From assembly GCA_035530615.1 (NCBI GenBank), contig DATKUL010000002.1, forward strand, positions 186,001 to 250,000: a stretch of DNA of 64,000 nucleotides, read 5' to 3'. Each line of letters opens with the position of its first letter. Positions within the stretch are counted from its first letter, which is position 1. The notes under the pieces were generated by a model. It saw nothing but the letters and a program-made list of their open reading frames with translations. It ran no database searches and was not told where the DNA came from. The position numbers were made by a program, and so were the translations under genes. The stretch comes from Candidatus Paceibacterota bacterium. GTDB lineage: Bacteria > Actinomycetota > Actinomycetes > Nanopelagicales > Nanopelagicaceae. Of the stretch, positions 47,816 to 56,068 are shown one piece after another.

Positions 47816-48816
47816 TGAGCAACGCACTCGATCGCAGAACGGTTGTGCAGCAGGATGAGGTCGCGCAGTTTGAGCGAATGGTCGAGATTCGCGAATTCGA
47901 GGAGCAGATTAATGGGTTATTCGCTTCAGGTGAAATCCGCGGAACTACTCACCTCTGTCTTGGACAAGAGGCGCTCTCAGTCGGACTTGCAGCCGAACTG
48001 CGACCGACGGATATTGTCATGGCTACTTATCGTGGACATGGAATTGCGCTTTCACTCGGACTTACACCGGAGTCTGTTCTTGGCGAGATTATGGGAAAGA
48101 CAATCGGATGTTGCGGCGGTGTTGGCGGGTCGATGCACCTTTGCGACATGAGCGTTGGACTTCTTCCAACGTCGGCGATTGTCGGTGGGGGAATTCCGAT
48201 TGCTGCGGGTGCCGCACTCGCTTTCCAGACGAAAGGCACTGATAGTGTCAGTGTTTCTGTCTTTGGTGATGGTGCTACAAATATTGGCGCATTCCATGAA
48301 GGTCTGAACCTGGCCGCAATTTGGAATCTTCCGGTGATCTTCATCTGCGATAACAATATTTATGGAGAGTACAGTCGAATTCAAACCACAACCCCGATTG
48401 AAGATCTCCACCTTCGTGCCGAGAGTTACAACATGCCTCACTTCTCACTCGACGGAATGGATATTCACGCCGTTCGCAGAGGGGTGAAAGAGGCAGTGGA
48501 TCGGGCGAGGAATGGCGGTGGCCCCACTCTGATTGAAGCGAAGACCTATCGCTTTGCGGGTCATTCGCGAGCGGATCAAGCCCTCTATCGTCCAGCAGGC
48601 GAGCTTGAGCTATGGCAGAAACGCGATCCCATCAAAGTAACCGAGGAAGATTTGATTGTTCGTGGTGTTTTTACCGCCGCTCGTGCAGAACAGATCAAGA
48701 CCGAGATGAAGTCAACGATCGAAGGTGTTGTAGCAACGTGTAAGGCTTCGTCGGAACCAACCTTGGCATCGATGTTTGAGAATATCTGGACGCCAAAGAA
48801 GGCTGCGCACGCATGA
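47815..48816 (+). CDS. 2-oxoacid dehydrogenase E1 component, alpha subunit
   Basis: A ~333-aa thiamine-diphosphate-binding alpha subunit. The TPP motif GDGATNIGAFHEGLNLAAIW ends with an NN pair (residues ~151-181). The N-terminal THLCLGQEALSVGLAAEL and MATYRGHGIALSLG segments match acetoin or pyruvate dehydrogenase E1 alpha. The phosphorylation-loop-like TYRFAGHSRAD is present. The substrate 2-oxoacid or diketone is unknown. Overlaps E1 beta by 1 bp and the lipoyl gene by 4 bp. Confidence 0.92.
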   Translation: MSNALDRRTVVQQDEVAQFERMVEIREFEEQINGLFASGEIRGTTHLCLGQEALSVGLAAELRPTDIVMATYRGHGIALSLGLTPESVLGEIMGKTIGCCGGVGGSMHLCDMSVGLLPTSAIVGGGIPIAAGAALAFQTKGTDSVSVSVFGDGATNIGAFHEGLNLAAIWNLPVIFICDNNIYGEYSRIQTTTPIEDLHLRAESYNMPHFSLDGMDIHAVRRGVKEAVDRARNGGGPTLIEAKTYRFAGHSRADQALYRPAGELELWQKRDPIKVTEEDLIVRGVFTAARAEQIKTEMKSTIEGVVATCKASSEPTLASMFENIWTPKKAAHA

Positions 48817-49052
48817 GAATGACAATAAAGATGCCACGAGTTGGCGATACCGTCGATTCGGTCTACCTGGTCGCATGGAAGAAAGCCGTTGGCGACGATA
48901 TTGCTGTTGGTGAAATGCTTCTAGAGGTTGAAACTGATAAAGCCACTGTTGAGGTCCCTTCGCCGATTTCAGGAAAAGTCGCCGAGTTACTTTTCAAAGT
49001 AGATGATGAGATTAAGACCGGAGATCCAATAGCAATTTGTGACGGTCAGTAA
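48813..49052 (+). CDS. Stand-alone lipoyl-domain protein
   Basis: A 79-aa protein that is one complete lipoyl domain: IKMPRVGDTVDSVYLVAW, the lipoylation site ETDKATVEV (Lys near residue 43), and SGKVAELLFKVDDEIKTGDPI. It ends right after the domain, with no peripheral-subunit-binding or acyltransferase domain. It would accept the acyl group from the preceding E1 pair. Where the acyl group goes next is unclear because no E2 core or E3 is nearby. ATGA overlap with E1 alpha. Confidence 0.88.
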   Translation: MRMTIKMPRVGDTVDSVYLVAWKKAVGDDIAVGEMLLEVETDKATVEVPSPISGKVAELLFKVDDEIKTGDPIAICDGQ

Positions 49053-49100
49053 AACCCCGGCTTGTGAATTCTCGGTGGTGAAAATGGAGAGGAACTCGTG

Positions 49101-49196
49101 ATGGGCAAGATTGAGAATGATGCCGCACCAACATATAAACCAGTCATCTTGCCTCCATATTGTGAAGTCACATACGTGATCTACGCTAATCTTTAG
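49101..49196 (+). CDS. Possible 31-aa small ORF
   Basis: A short frame beginning ATGGGCAAGATTGAG, with GGAGAGGAA about 8 bases upstream, encodes a 31-residue peptide starting MGKIENDAAPTYKP and rich in Pro, Tyr and Val later. It is 48 bp after the lipoyl gene. It could be a real small protein, a leader or chance. No family recognised. Confidence 0.25.
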   Translation: MGKIENDAAPTYKPVILPPYCEVTYVIYANL

Positions 49197-49234
49197 GTAC
49201 GTTAGTGCGATGCATTTTCAACCGCAAGGAGTGT

Positions 49235-49247
49235 TTCAATATTTGAA
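49235..49247. promoter_or_regulatory. Palindrome upstream of the CitE-like gene
   Basis: TTCAATATTTGAA is a perfect 5-bp inverted repeat with a 3-bp spacer, 32 bp before the start codon. It may be an operator for a regulator other than LacI. Short AT-rich palindromes also arise by chance. Confidence 0.25.
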
Positions 49248-49278
49248 CATTCATCCTTGGAGGAAAGGCTAGAGAGAA

Positions 49279-50280
49279 ATGATTCATTCAAGACGCTCCG
49301 TTCTGGCGGTTCCAGGAAACAGCGAAAAAATGATTGGAAAGGCGCTGGATTTCCAGGTCGACCAAATCTTCTTGGATCTTGAAGATGCAGTTGCTCCAGA
49401 TTCAAAATTGGCTGCGCGCACATTAGTTTCATCAACTCTCAACCAACATTTCGCGAAAGCAAGACAGTTCGCGTCCAAAATAGTAAGCGTCCGAATCAAT
49501 GGTTTAGGTACTCCATGGATTGACGAGGACTTGGCTCTATTAGCGGCTGGCGCAGCAAGAGGAGTCGATACTCTCATTTTCCCGAAAGCATCTGACAGTC
49601 ATGATTTAATTTGGCTTGATAGCGAGCTCGCGAAGATTGAGATGGCCTGCGGATTAACTCAGGGTGTAATTAAAGTGGATGTTCAAATTGAAAGCGCCAA
49701 AGGAGTCATTAATGCGGAAGCAATTGCAGTCTCTCCGCGTGTTGTCTCTTTAGCGTTCGGTCCTGCCGACTATATGGCTGATCTTGGAATGCCTTCCCAA
49801 ATAGTTGAGAGCCGACCGGAAGGTTATGACCTGGCGGATGTGTTTCATTATCCAATGATGAAAATATTGATCGCTGCGCGCGCTGCCGGTATCGCTGCGA
49901 TTGATGGTCCGACACTTGAGGTACATGATCTAGATAAGTTTAGAACGAGTGCAAGGCGTGCCTGGGCTCTTGGATTTGATGGAAAATGGGTTTTACACCC
50001 TTCCCAAATCAAACTCTGCCACGAGGTCTTTACGCCCTCTCAGGAGCAATTCGATTCTGCAATGTCTCTTCTTGAGGCCTATGAGTACTACACCTCGAGC
50101 CAAGGTGGTGCAAGAGGAGCAGTGATTTACAATGGTGCAATGATCGATGAGGCCTCAAGAAAGATGGCCTTAACCATTGCCGCCCGGGGAGGATCCGCGG
50201 GGAGGATCCGCGGGGATGAAGCAGGGGAAGCATTTCGTAAAGGGTTAGCCCCTTTTACTCATCAGAACAGACTTTTTTAG
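49279..50280 (+). CDS. HpcH/HpaI (CitE-like) CoA-ester lyase
   Basis: A 333-aa TIM-barrel lyase of the CitE/malyl-CoA/citramalyl-CoA group. RRSVLAVPGNSEKMIGKAL near residue 5, FLDLEDAVAP near 30, VDVQIESAKGVINAEAIA near 134 and LAFGPADYMADLGM near 155 include the metal and CoA-binding residues, and GKWVLHPSQI is typical. It probably cleaves a 3-hydroxyacyl-CoA to an acyl-CoA plus a 2-oxoacid. The last ~30 residues are altered by a 13-bp tandem duplication and run 36 bp into the convergent gene. Confidence 0.85.
   Translation: MIHSRRSVLAVPGNSEKMIGKALDFQVDQIFLDLEDAVAPDSKLAARTLVSSTLNQHFAKARQFASKIVSVRINGLGTPWIDEDLALLAAGAARGVDTLIFPKASDSHDLIWLDSELAKIEMACGLTQGVIKVDVQIESAKGVINAEAIAVSPRVVSLAFGPADYMADLGMPSQIVESRPEGYDLADVFHYPMMKILIAARAAGIAAIDGPTLEVHDLDKFRTSARRAWALGFDGKWVLHPSQIKLCHEVFTPSQEQFDSAMSLLEAYEYYTSSQGGARGAVIYNGAMIDEASRKMALTIAARGGSAGRIRGDEAGEAFRKGLAPFTHQNRLF
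50186..50211. repeat. 13-bp perfect tandem duplication inside the CitE-like gene
   Basis: GGGGAGGATCCGC occurs twice in direct succession (50186-50198 and 50199-50211), followed by GGGG. Because 13 is not a multiple of three, the duplication changes the reading frame of everything downstream. Without it the frame would end at about 50248. Confidence 0.9.
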
Positions 50281-51057
50281 AGCAAAAAATTCATCGACGA
50301 ATGAGGTAATCGCCCTTGTCGCGTCATTGAAGATTCGCTCACCCTTGGCAGCACTAGCAAGAGTTGGATCTCCCATGACTCCGTGCTCGCTATCTCGTCG
50401 GAAATCAAGGGGAATCCCAACAGGACCACCAGCACGGAAATCAATGCAGGACCAATTGGTGAGCTCCTGGGGCATCTCTTTCTCCGCAAGATTCATATGA
50501 ACAGACTCGGGGCGAAGGTGGAGCATGAGAGAAGTTTCCATTTCACAACCGTGGCCCATTCCACCAATAGGCGACTCTCCGATTTCGATGAGTGTCTCTT
50601 TGATAAGTGTCCAGTACGAAAGCGCTGGAACAGAGATGCCTAAATCGTGACTGATTCGCGAGACTGTTGCAGTCAGAATTCCAGCATTTCCACCATGTCC
50701 ATTTACCAACAAGAATCTATAGAAACCATGTGGCAAGAGTGAAGTTATGACCTCCACCACAATGTTGCTCATCGTCTCATTCCTCAGCGAGATTGTTCCA
50801 GGAAATCCTAAGTGGTGAGGCGAGGTACCCCACCAAATTGGTGGGGCGAGGAGAACTGAGTTCTCACTATGTAAGAAATTATTTGCGACAGTTTCTGATA
50901 TTGCAGTGGCATTGAAAATGTCAGTGTCCAGTGGAAGGTGAGGTCCATGTTGCTCAATCGCACCCGTGGGAATCAAAATAAGAGTGCGGTCACGATCCAA
51001 CTTATCTATATCTTGCCAGGTGTTTTTCCAGAGATGAATTTGGTTATTTGAACTCAT
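50245..51057 (-). CDS. Creatininase-family amidohydrolase
   Basis: A 270-aa metal-dependent amidohydrolase. Signature IPTGAIEQHGPHLPLDTDIF near residues 29-48 carries metal ligands, followed by FLLVNGHGGNAG near 118 and GMGHGCEMETSLML near 167. Family members open cyclic amides (creatinine, mycofactocin precursor, formamidopyrimidine). The substrate here is unknown. It is transcribed against the CitE-like gene and is divergent from RidA. Confidence 0.9.
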   Translation of the reverse strand: MSSNNQIHLWKNTWQDIDKLDRDRTLILIPTGAIEQHGPHLPLDTDIFNATAISETVANNFLHSENSVLLAPPIWWGTSPHHLGFPGTISLRNETMSNIVVEVITSLLPHGFYRFLLVNGHGGNAGILTATVSRISHDLGISVPALSYWTLIKETLIEIGESPIGGMGHGCEMETSLMLHLRPESVHMNLAEKEMPQELTNWSCIDFRAGGPVGIPLDFRRDSEHGVMGDPTLASAAKGERIFNDATRAITSFVDEFFALKKSVLMSKRG

Positions 51058-51083
51058 AACTCAACGCCTATTCTATTGACCAG

Positions 51084-51096
51084 ATTTGTTGCAAAT
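51084..51096. promoter_or_regulatory. Palindrome in the creatininase/RidA divergent gap
   Basis: ATTTG-TTG-CAAAT lies in the 120-bp region between the divergent creatininase-family and RidA genes and could be a shared operator. Short and AT-rich, so weakly supported. Confidence 0.25.
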
Positions 51097-51177
51097 GTTA
51101 GCGTACAACCTCAATGTATATGATCCAATGTGTTGAAGAGCGATGCATTGACGTTGCCAATGGAGTGTGTAAATAAA

Positions 51178-51570
51178 ATGACAGTCATTCGTCGTACTGA
51201 TGGCAATCGTCCGTGGGCTCCCATAGTTGGTTACTCGCGATCAGTGCGGATGGGGAATCTGATTGAGGTGAGTGGGACTTCGTCAACGACGCGCGACGGA
51301 CAGGTCATGCACCCCAATGATGCCTATGGTCAGATGCGGTACATTCTCAATGAGATTGAAGGCTCAATCAAAGAACTTGGCGCAACCTTTGAAAATACGA
51401 TCAGAACTCGCGTTTATATGACGAGCATTGATGATTGGCCCGCGGTTGCCAAGGCGCATGGTGAGGTATTTGCATCAATCCTTCCTGTCTGTACGTTCAT
51501 TGAAGTGAGTCGGTTGATGCTTCCTGAATTATGTGTTGAAGTTGAAGCGACATTGTGGGTCTCAGAGTGA
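51178..51570 (+). CDS. RidA/YjgF-family protein
   Basis: A ~130-aa protein of the RidA fold, members of which deaminate reactive enamines/imines or catalyse specific steps in catabolic pathways. WAPIVGYSRSVRMGNLIEVSG near residue 13 and the C-terminal RTRVYMTSIDDWPAV and VEVEATLWV segments are typical. The conserved Arg of true RidA proteins appears as the R of TRVYMT. The ATG at 51178 is used; upstream frame is unsupported. The stop overlaps the SDR GTG start. Confidence 0.85.
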   Translation: MTVIRRTDGNRPWAPIVGYSRSVRMGNLIEVSGTSSTTRDGQVMHPNDAYGQMRYILNEIEGSIKELGATFENTIRTRVYMTSIDDWPAVAKAHGEVFASILPVCTFIEVSRLMLPELCVEVEATLWVSE

Positions 51571-52346
51571 GCGCTGTGAATGGCGGGCACACCTGTGTAA
51601 TTGTTACAGGCGGCGGAAGCGGCATCGGACTAGCAACAGCTCGCCGTCTGCTTGAGGACTGGCCTGGTGTAAAGATTGTCTCGGCCGATCTGCGCATCGG
51701 TGAGATCGGGAAGGTGCAAGAGGAGTTTGGCAAGGATCGTGTTCTTTTCGTTGAAGCTAATGTCTCCTCACCGGAGAGTGCTACTGAATTGGTCGCAGCG
51801 ACAGTGGCCTGGGCGGGTGGCGTCTCGGGGCTAGTTAACTGTGCGGGTAATAGCACCAACGTCTCTAGTTTGGAGATGACTCCAGAGCAGTGGCACGAAG
51901 TGATGGACGTCCATATGGATGGCCATTTCTACATGAATCAGGCTGTCGCTCGGGAGATGGTGAAAAGTGGGAAGGGCGGCGCGATCGTCAATTTCTCATC
52001 CGTCGCGCATTTATTTGGATGGCCAAGGCGTCTTCCTTATGCAGTGTCTAAGGCGGGCATTGATGCACTCACCCGAACCCTTGCAGTCGAGTGGGCGGAA
52101 TTTGGAATCAGAGTGAATGCCATTGCACCGGGGTATATCAATACACCGCTGGTTGTGAATGCAACGGCGAAGGGTCATTTAGATCCAACGATTGTAGGCA
52201 TGCACGCCATGGGACGTTTTGGCGAGCCAGATGAAATTGCAGCTGGTGTGAAATTCTTGCTCTCAGATGATGCAAGCTTTATCACTGGCGATGTACTAAG
52301 CATTGACGGCGGATTCTCAGCCAAGAAGATTCCTTGGAAGAAATGA
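51567..52346 (+). CDS. Short-chain dehydrogenase/reductase
   Basis: A ~259-aa classical SDR. Cofactor motif VTGGGSGIGLATARRL near residue 14, NCAGN near 92, catalytic Ser in NFSSVAH near 144 and LPYAVSKAGID (Tyr-x3-Lys) near 157-167 are intact. It starts with GTG in a GTGA overlap with ridA and ends in an ATGA overlap with the enolase-superfamily gene, so the three form one operon. It likely oxidises a hydroxy acid or sugar acid. Confidence 0.92.
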   Translation: MSAVNGGHTCVIVTGGGSGIGLATARRLLEDWPGVKIVSADLRIGEIGKVQEEFGKDRVLFVEANVSSPESATELVAATVAWAGGVSGLVNCAGNSTNVSSLEMTPEQWHEVMDVHMDGHFYMNQAVAREMVKSGKGGAIVNFSSVAHLFGWPRRLPYAVSKAGIDALTRTLAVEWAEFGIRVNAIAPGYINTPLVVNATAKGHLDPTIVGMHAMGRFGEPDEIAAGVKFLLSDDASFITGDVLSIDGGFSAKKIPWKK

Positions 52347-53455
52347 CAATTCCTAAGATTCGGAAGATTCAAGGTCGTCGAGTCACGCTGACCTTGCCCG
52401 ACCCAGTTGAATTAGGTAGTTATGTAATTCGCGCACGTGATTTCTGCGTCGCAACAGTCGAACTTGAAGATGGCACCGTTGGTTCTGCTTTTGCACTCGA
52501 TCGCGGTGCACCAGTATCAGAGGCGATCAATACTCTTATTGCAACGCCATATCGCGAACTCTTTGAAGGCGATCCCGTTAAGACATGGGATCGACTTCTT
52601 CGCCAGGCGAGTCCCGCACTTTCTGCAGGTGCGGCATTGCGAGGTTTCTCCCTCGTGGATCTTGCAGCTCATGACGCGATTGCTCGGCATGAAGAGCAGA
52701 CGGTTGTAGCGCGCTACGGTGGCGTGAAAAAGAAGCTCGATCAGTGGGCTGTCATCGGATATCCACCATCGCGTGGACCGGAAGAGATTGCGTGGGAAGT
52801 GCAGGCAGCGGTCAATGCGGGTGCGGTCGGCGTAAAACTTCCTGTTGGCATGTCACATGAATTGACGCGCGAACGGCTGATCGCCGCACTCGACACCAAA
52901 CTCTGTGCGGTATCTACAGATCTAGCCTGGTCATGCAGGACTCCTGAGGATGCGATGAAAATCGTAGGAGGGTTGGATCTGGCTTGGGTTGAGGATCCTT
53001 TCGTGCCTGGCAGTCTTGATGAACTCCGAGGTTTGCGGTCATTACTCTCTGTTCCGCTCGCAAGTGGTGATGACGAGGGCCATCTTTACCACCCACAAGC
53101 ATTTATCGAAACTGGTGCGGTAGACATGCTTCGAATGGATACGACCTGCCAAGGTGGTCTATCGCGGATGCTTATACTCAATGAATATATGGCAAATTCG
53201 GGTTTATCTATCTCATGGCACGTTTATGATGCGTGGCATTCTCAGATTGCATCCCTTATTGATTCTCCGACGTTTTCCATTGAGTATTCAGCTCCGGGTG
53301 CAAGCGTGGACCCGCTGGCGGAAATGATCTTCGCACGCAAAAGCGAGACTGTAGAGAATGACAAATTTGGATGGCAGTTCACTATGCCCGATTTACCGGA
53401 TGAATCAATGGCGCTCGGTGGTGGCGCACAATGGATTCCGCTCCCCAAAAACTAG
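52343..53455 (+). CDS. Enolase-superfamily protein with atypical catalytic lysine motif
   Basis: A ~370-aa member of the mandelate racemase/muconate lactonising enzyme group. The first catalytic-lysine motif reads GVKLPVG, so the second Lys of KxK is replaced by Pro. Metal-ligand positions are VSTDLAWS (D), WVEDPF (E) and ASGDDEGH (D/E). A His is present in ISWHVYDAWH. The non-standard residues make the reaction uncertain; dehydration of an acid sugar is the family default. Translationally coupled to the preceding SDR. Confidence 0.8.
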   Translation: MTIPKIRKIQGRRVTLTLPDPVELGSYVIRARDFCVATVELEDGTVGSAFALDRGAPVSEAINTLIATPYRELFEGDPVKTWDRLLRQASPALSAGAALRGFSLVDLAAHDAIARHEEQTVVARYGGVKKKLDQWAVIGYPPSRGPEEIAWEVQAAVNAGAVGVKLPVGMSHELTRERLIAALDTKLCAVSTDLAWSCRTPEDAMKIVGGLDLAWVEDPFVPGSLDELRGLRSLLSVPLASGDDEGHLYHPQAFIETGAVDMLRMDTTCQGGLSRMLILNEYMANSGLSISWHVYDAWHSQIASLIDSPTFSIEYSAPGASVDPLAEMIFARKSETVENDKFGWQFTMPDLPDESMALGGGAQWIPLPKN

Positions 53456-53476
53456 ACACTCAACAAAGGATAAAGG

Positions 53477-54238
53477 GTGGCATCAAGCAATCCAGTTGTC
53501 CTGGTAACCGGAGGAGCGCGTGGGATCGGCTTCGCATGCTGTCAGAGTTTCTACAATGTGGGCTTCAATGTCGCTATAACAGATATGGATGCCGATGCCG
53601 CACAGGCGTCAGCGCTTGAACTTGATCCGACAGGTAAGCGCACTTTTGCGGTTGAGTTGAATGTTGCCAAGACTGAATCTGCCAACGGCGCATTTGCCCA
53701 GGTCGGAGAGCGTTTCGGTCGCATTGACGTTCTCGTCAATAACGCCGGCAATTTTCGTCAGGCTCGTTCTGCGACATACACTGACGAGGATTGGGAGTAT
53801 GTGACCGGCGTTCATCTAGATGGCGCATTTCGCTGTTCACGGGCGGCCTATCCATTTTTGAAGGAATCACCGCAGAGCGCAATTGTTTCGATTTCCTCGA
53901 TTATGGCGCGCATCGGGCTCCCCAAGCGATTGTCATACGCTGTATCTAAGTCGGGAATTGAAGCACTTACACGAGTGCTTGCCGTGGAATGGGCGCTGGA
54001 TGGCATCCGCGTCAATGCGGTTGCGCCAGGATTCACGCACACACGAAGCCACGAAGAACTCTTAGGTAAGGGGCTCACAACTAATGAGAAGTTGTTAGAT
54101 GCGATTCCCATCAAACGACTCGCCGATCCAATGGAAATCGGCAACGTGGTCCAGTTTCTTGCCTCTCCCACCGCCTCTTACATCACTGGTCAGACGGTCA
54201 TTGTCGATGGTGGCGCATCGATAGATATTCGTATCTAA
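53477..54238 (+). CDS. Short-chain dehydrogenase/reductase
   Basis: A 253-aa classical SDR with VTGGARGIGFACCQSF near residue 10, NNAGN near 89, SISSIMA (Ser) near 140 and LSYAVSKSGIE (Tyr-x3-Lys) near 153-163. It starts with GTG after AAAGG, 21 bp behind the enolase-superfamily gene. It is similar in layout to the SDR at 51567-52346 and to the broken copy at 45971-46629. The substrate is unknown. Confidence 0.92.
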   Translation: MASSNPVVLVTGGARGIGFACCQSFYNVGFNVAITDMDADAAQASALELDPTGKRTFAVELNVAKTESANGAFAQVGERFGRIDVLVNNAGNFRQARSATYTDEDWEYVTGVHLDGAFRCSRAAYPFLKESPQSAIVSISSIMARIGLPKRLSYAVSKSGIEALTRVLAVEWALDGIRVNAVAPGFTHTRSHEELLGKGLTTNEKLLDAIPIKRLADPMEIGNVVQFLASPTASYITGQTVIVDGGASIDIRI

Positions 54239-54284
54239 AATCATCATTCCTTTTCACTATGCGCAGGTTTTAACACCCGCACAT

Positions 54285-55082
54285 CTATGCAGTTCGTTTC
54301 TTTCGAGCGGCCGCACCCAGTACCCCTGGTATTGAAGCCAGTAGTTCTTTGGTGTAATCCTGATGTGGATTGTTGAAGATGGTTTCGGTATCTCCAGATT
54401 CAACAAAGACGCCGTCTTTCATTACATAAACGCGATTTGTGAGATATCGGATAACTCCAAGATCGTGGGAAACAAGGATGATTGCGAGGCCTTGATTGAG
54501 CAACCCGCGGAAAAGGTTGAGTAACTGCGCTTGGGCACTCTGATCAATTGCTGAAGTTGGCTCGTCCGCAAGAAGCACCGATGGGTTTGCGGAGAGCGCA
54601 CGAGCGACACTCACTCTCTGCCGTTGACCACCAGATAACTGCCGAGGTTTCTTCAATGCATCGAGCTGAGCGATCCCCATTCTTTTGAGCAGCTCTAGAG
54701 CCTTTGTCTCCGCTTCTTTCTTGTCGCACTCATTATGAATGCGAACGGCTTCAGCGACAGCGCTCAGCGCCGTCATTTGCGGATTGAGACTTGCATATGG
54801 GTCCTGGAAAACCATCTGAACTTGGCGCCGTGCTTCACCGATGTAGGACTTGTTCCCCTTGTAGACCGGTTGCCCGTTAAAGAAAACCTGCCCGGAAGTA
54901 GGTGGTTGAAGCCCAGCCAGAACGCGGGCAAGTGTTGATTTACCACTTCCCGATTCGCCAACGATGCCGAGAGGTTCACCAGCGGCGAGTGTGAGAGATG
55001 CATTCTTGACTGCCTCCACTTTGTGAGCGCCCGAACCAAAGGTGACGCTCACGTCTCTTGCTTCAATAATGTTCTTACTCAT
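54285..55082 (-). CDS. Oligopeptide-type ABC transporter ATPase (OppF/DppF)
   Basis: A ~265-aa ATPase of a peptide/nickel-type importer. Walker A GESGSGKSTLARVL near residue 40, signature LSGGQRQRVSVA near 143, Walker B LLADEPTSAID near 164 and switch HDLGVIRYL are present. The ATG at 55082 overlaps the stop of the upstream ATPase (ATGA). The frame extends further into that gene without support. Last gene of the importer operon. Confidence 0.92.
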   Translation of the reverse strand: MSKNIIEARDVSVTFGSGAHKVEAVKNASLTLAAGEPLGIVGESGSGKSTLARVLAGLQPPTSGQVFFNGQPVYKGNKSYIGEARRQVQMVFQDPYASLNPQMTALSAVAEAVRIHNECDKKEAETKALELLKRMGIAQLDALKKPRQLSGGQRQRVSVARALSANPSVLLADEPTSAIDQSAQAQLLNLFRGLLNQGLAIILVSHDLGVIRYLTNRVYVMKDGVFVESGDTETIFNNPHQDYTKELLASIPGVLGAAARKKRTA

Positions 55083-56068
55083 CGTGCGCCCTCCAATAAT
55101 TCTGTATGCAAGCAGGCACTCTGGTGTGATCCACGTTCTCCGAAGAGAGGGGGATGACTCACCCCGTCTGAACAATCACTCTGCCTAAAAATGCACCTCT
55201 CCGCAAAGCGGCATCCAGTGGGCCATTCGCCAACTGAAGGAGCGTTCCCACGAATGGTGACTAATTCGCTCCCAGGCTCAGCAATGTCAATACGGGATTG
55301 ATTAAGTGCGATTGTGTAAGGGTGACGAGGTATGACGAGTTCGGCTACCGAACCAACTTCAACCGTCGCACCCGCGTGCATCACGACTACGCGGTCGCAG
55401 ACATCATCAATGAGTGCGAGATCGTGAGAGATGAGAATGATAGAAGTGCCAAATTCACCTCGAATCTCCTTGAGGAGTTCCATGATCTGTGACTGAACGG
55501 TTACGTCGAGACCAGTGGTCGGCTCATCTGCGATTAATAGTTTTGGCTCGCTGGCGAGTGCGCAAGCGATCATGACACGTTGCCTCATTCCCCCAGAGAG
55601 TTGATTGGGGTACTGCTTAAGCACGGTGTTAATTCGACGGATCTTCACTAGATCAAGCAGACGCTTGGACTGTTCGGCGATCGATCCTTTGCCTTCACTT
55701 TTTTGGAGTGCTTCGGCCAATTGTGCTTGAATCGTCAAGACAGGGTTGGGGCCCGCCAGGGCGCTTTGAGGAACGTATCCAATTGCCTTACCACGCAATT
55801 TCTTCCATTGTGATTCGCTCGCGTGAGCGAGATCTCGACCTTCAAATAGCACCTGTCCGCCAATTACTTTCGCCCCGCGACGCTCGAGAGTTCCGATCAC
55901 ACTTCGACAAACCATTGTCTTGCCCGAACCTGATTCGCCTACGATCCCAAGCATCTCGCCATAACCGATATCGAAATTTGCATTATCAACAATGACGAGA
56001 GTCTCGCGACGAGGGTGAGGAATGCCGATCTGTAGGTCGACTATTTCTAGAAGTTTCTTCTCACTCAT
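55079..56068 (-). CDS. Oligopeptide-type ABC transporter ATPase (OppD/DppD)
   Basis: A 329-aa ATPase with Walker A GESGSGKTMVCRSV near 41, signature LSGGMRQRVMIA near 155, Walker B LLIADEPTTGLD near 174 and a C-terminal Cys cluster (C-x5-C-x6-C region RFAERCIFRQSDCSDG) typical of the OppD/DppD C-terminal domain. Stop overlaps the next gene by 4 bp and start overlaps the permease stop. Confidence 0.93.
   Translation of the reverse strand: MSEKKLLEIVDLQIGIPHPRRETLVIVDNANFDIGYGEMLGIVGESGSGKTMVCRSVIGTLERRGAKVIGGQVLFEGRDLAHASESQWKKLRGKAIGYVPQSALAGPNPVLTIQAQLAEALQKSEGKGSIAEQSKRLLDLVKIRRINTVLKQYPNQLSGGMRQRVMIACALASEPKLLIADEPTTGLDVTVQSQIMELLKEIRGEFGTSIILISHDLALIDDVCDRVVVMHAGATVEVGSVAELVIPRHPYTIALNQSRIDIAEPGSELVTIRGNAPSVGEWPTGCRFAERCIFRQSDCSDGVSHPPLFGERGSHQSACLHTELLEGAR

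Noticed and set aside
54259-54284. Convergent terminator between the SDR and ABC genes
   Set aside because: The possible stem (TGCG...GGT with ACC...CGCA) is short and bulged; not strong enough to list.
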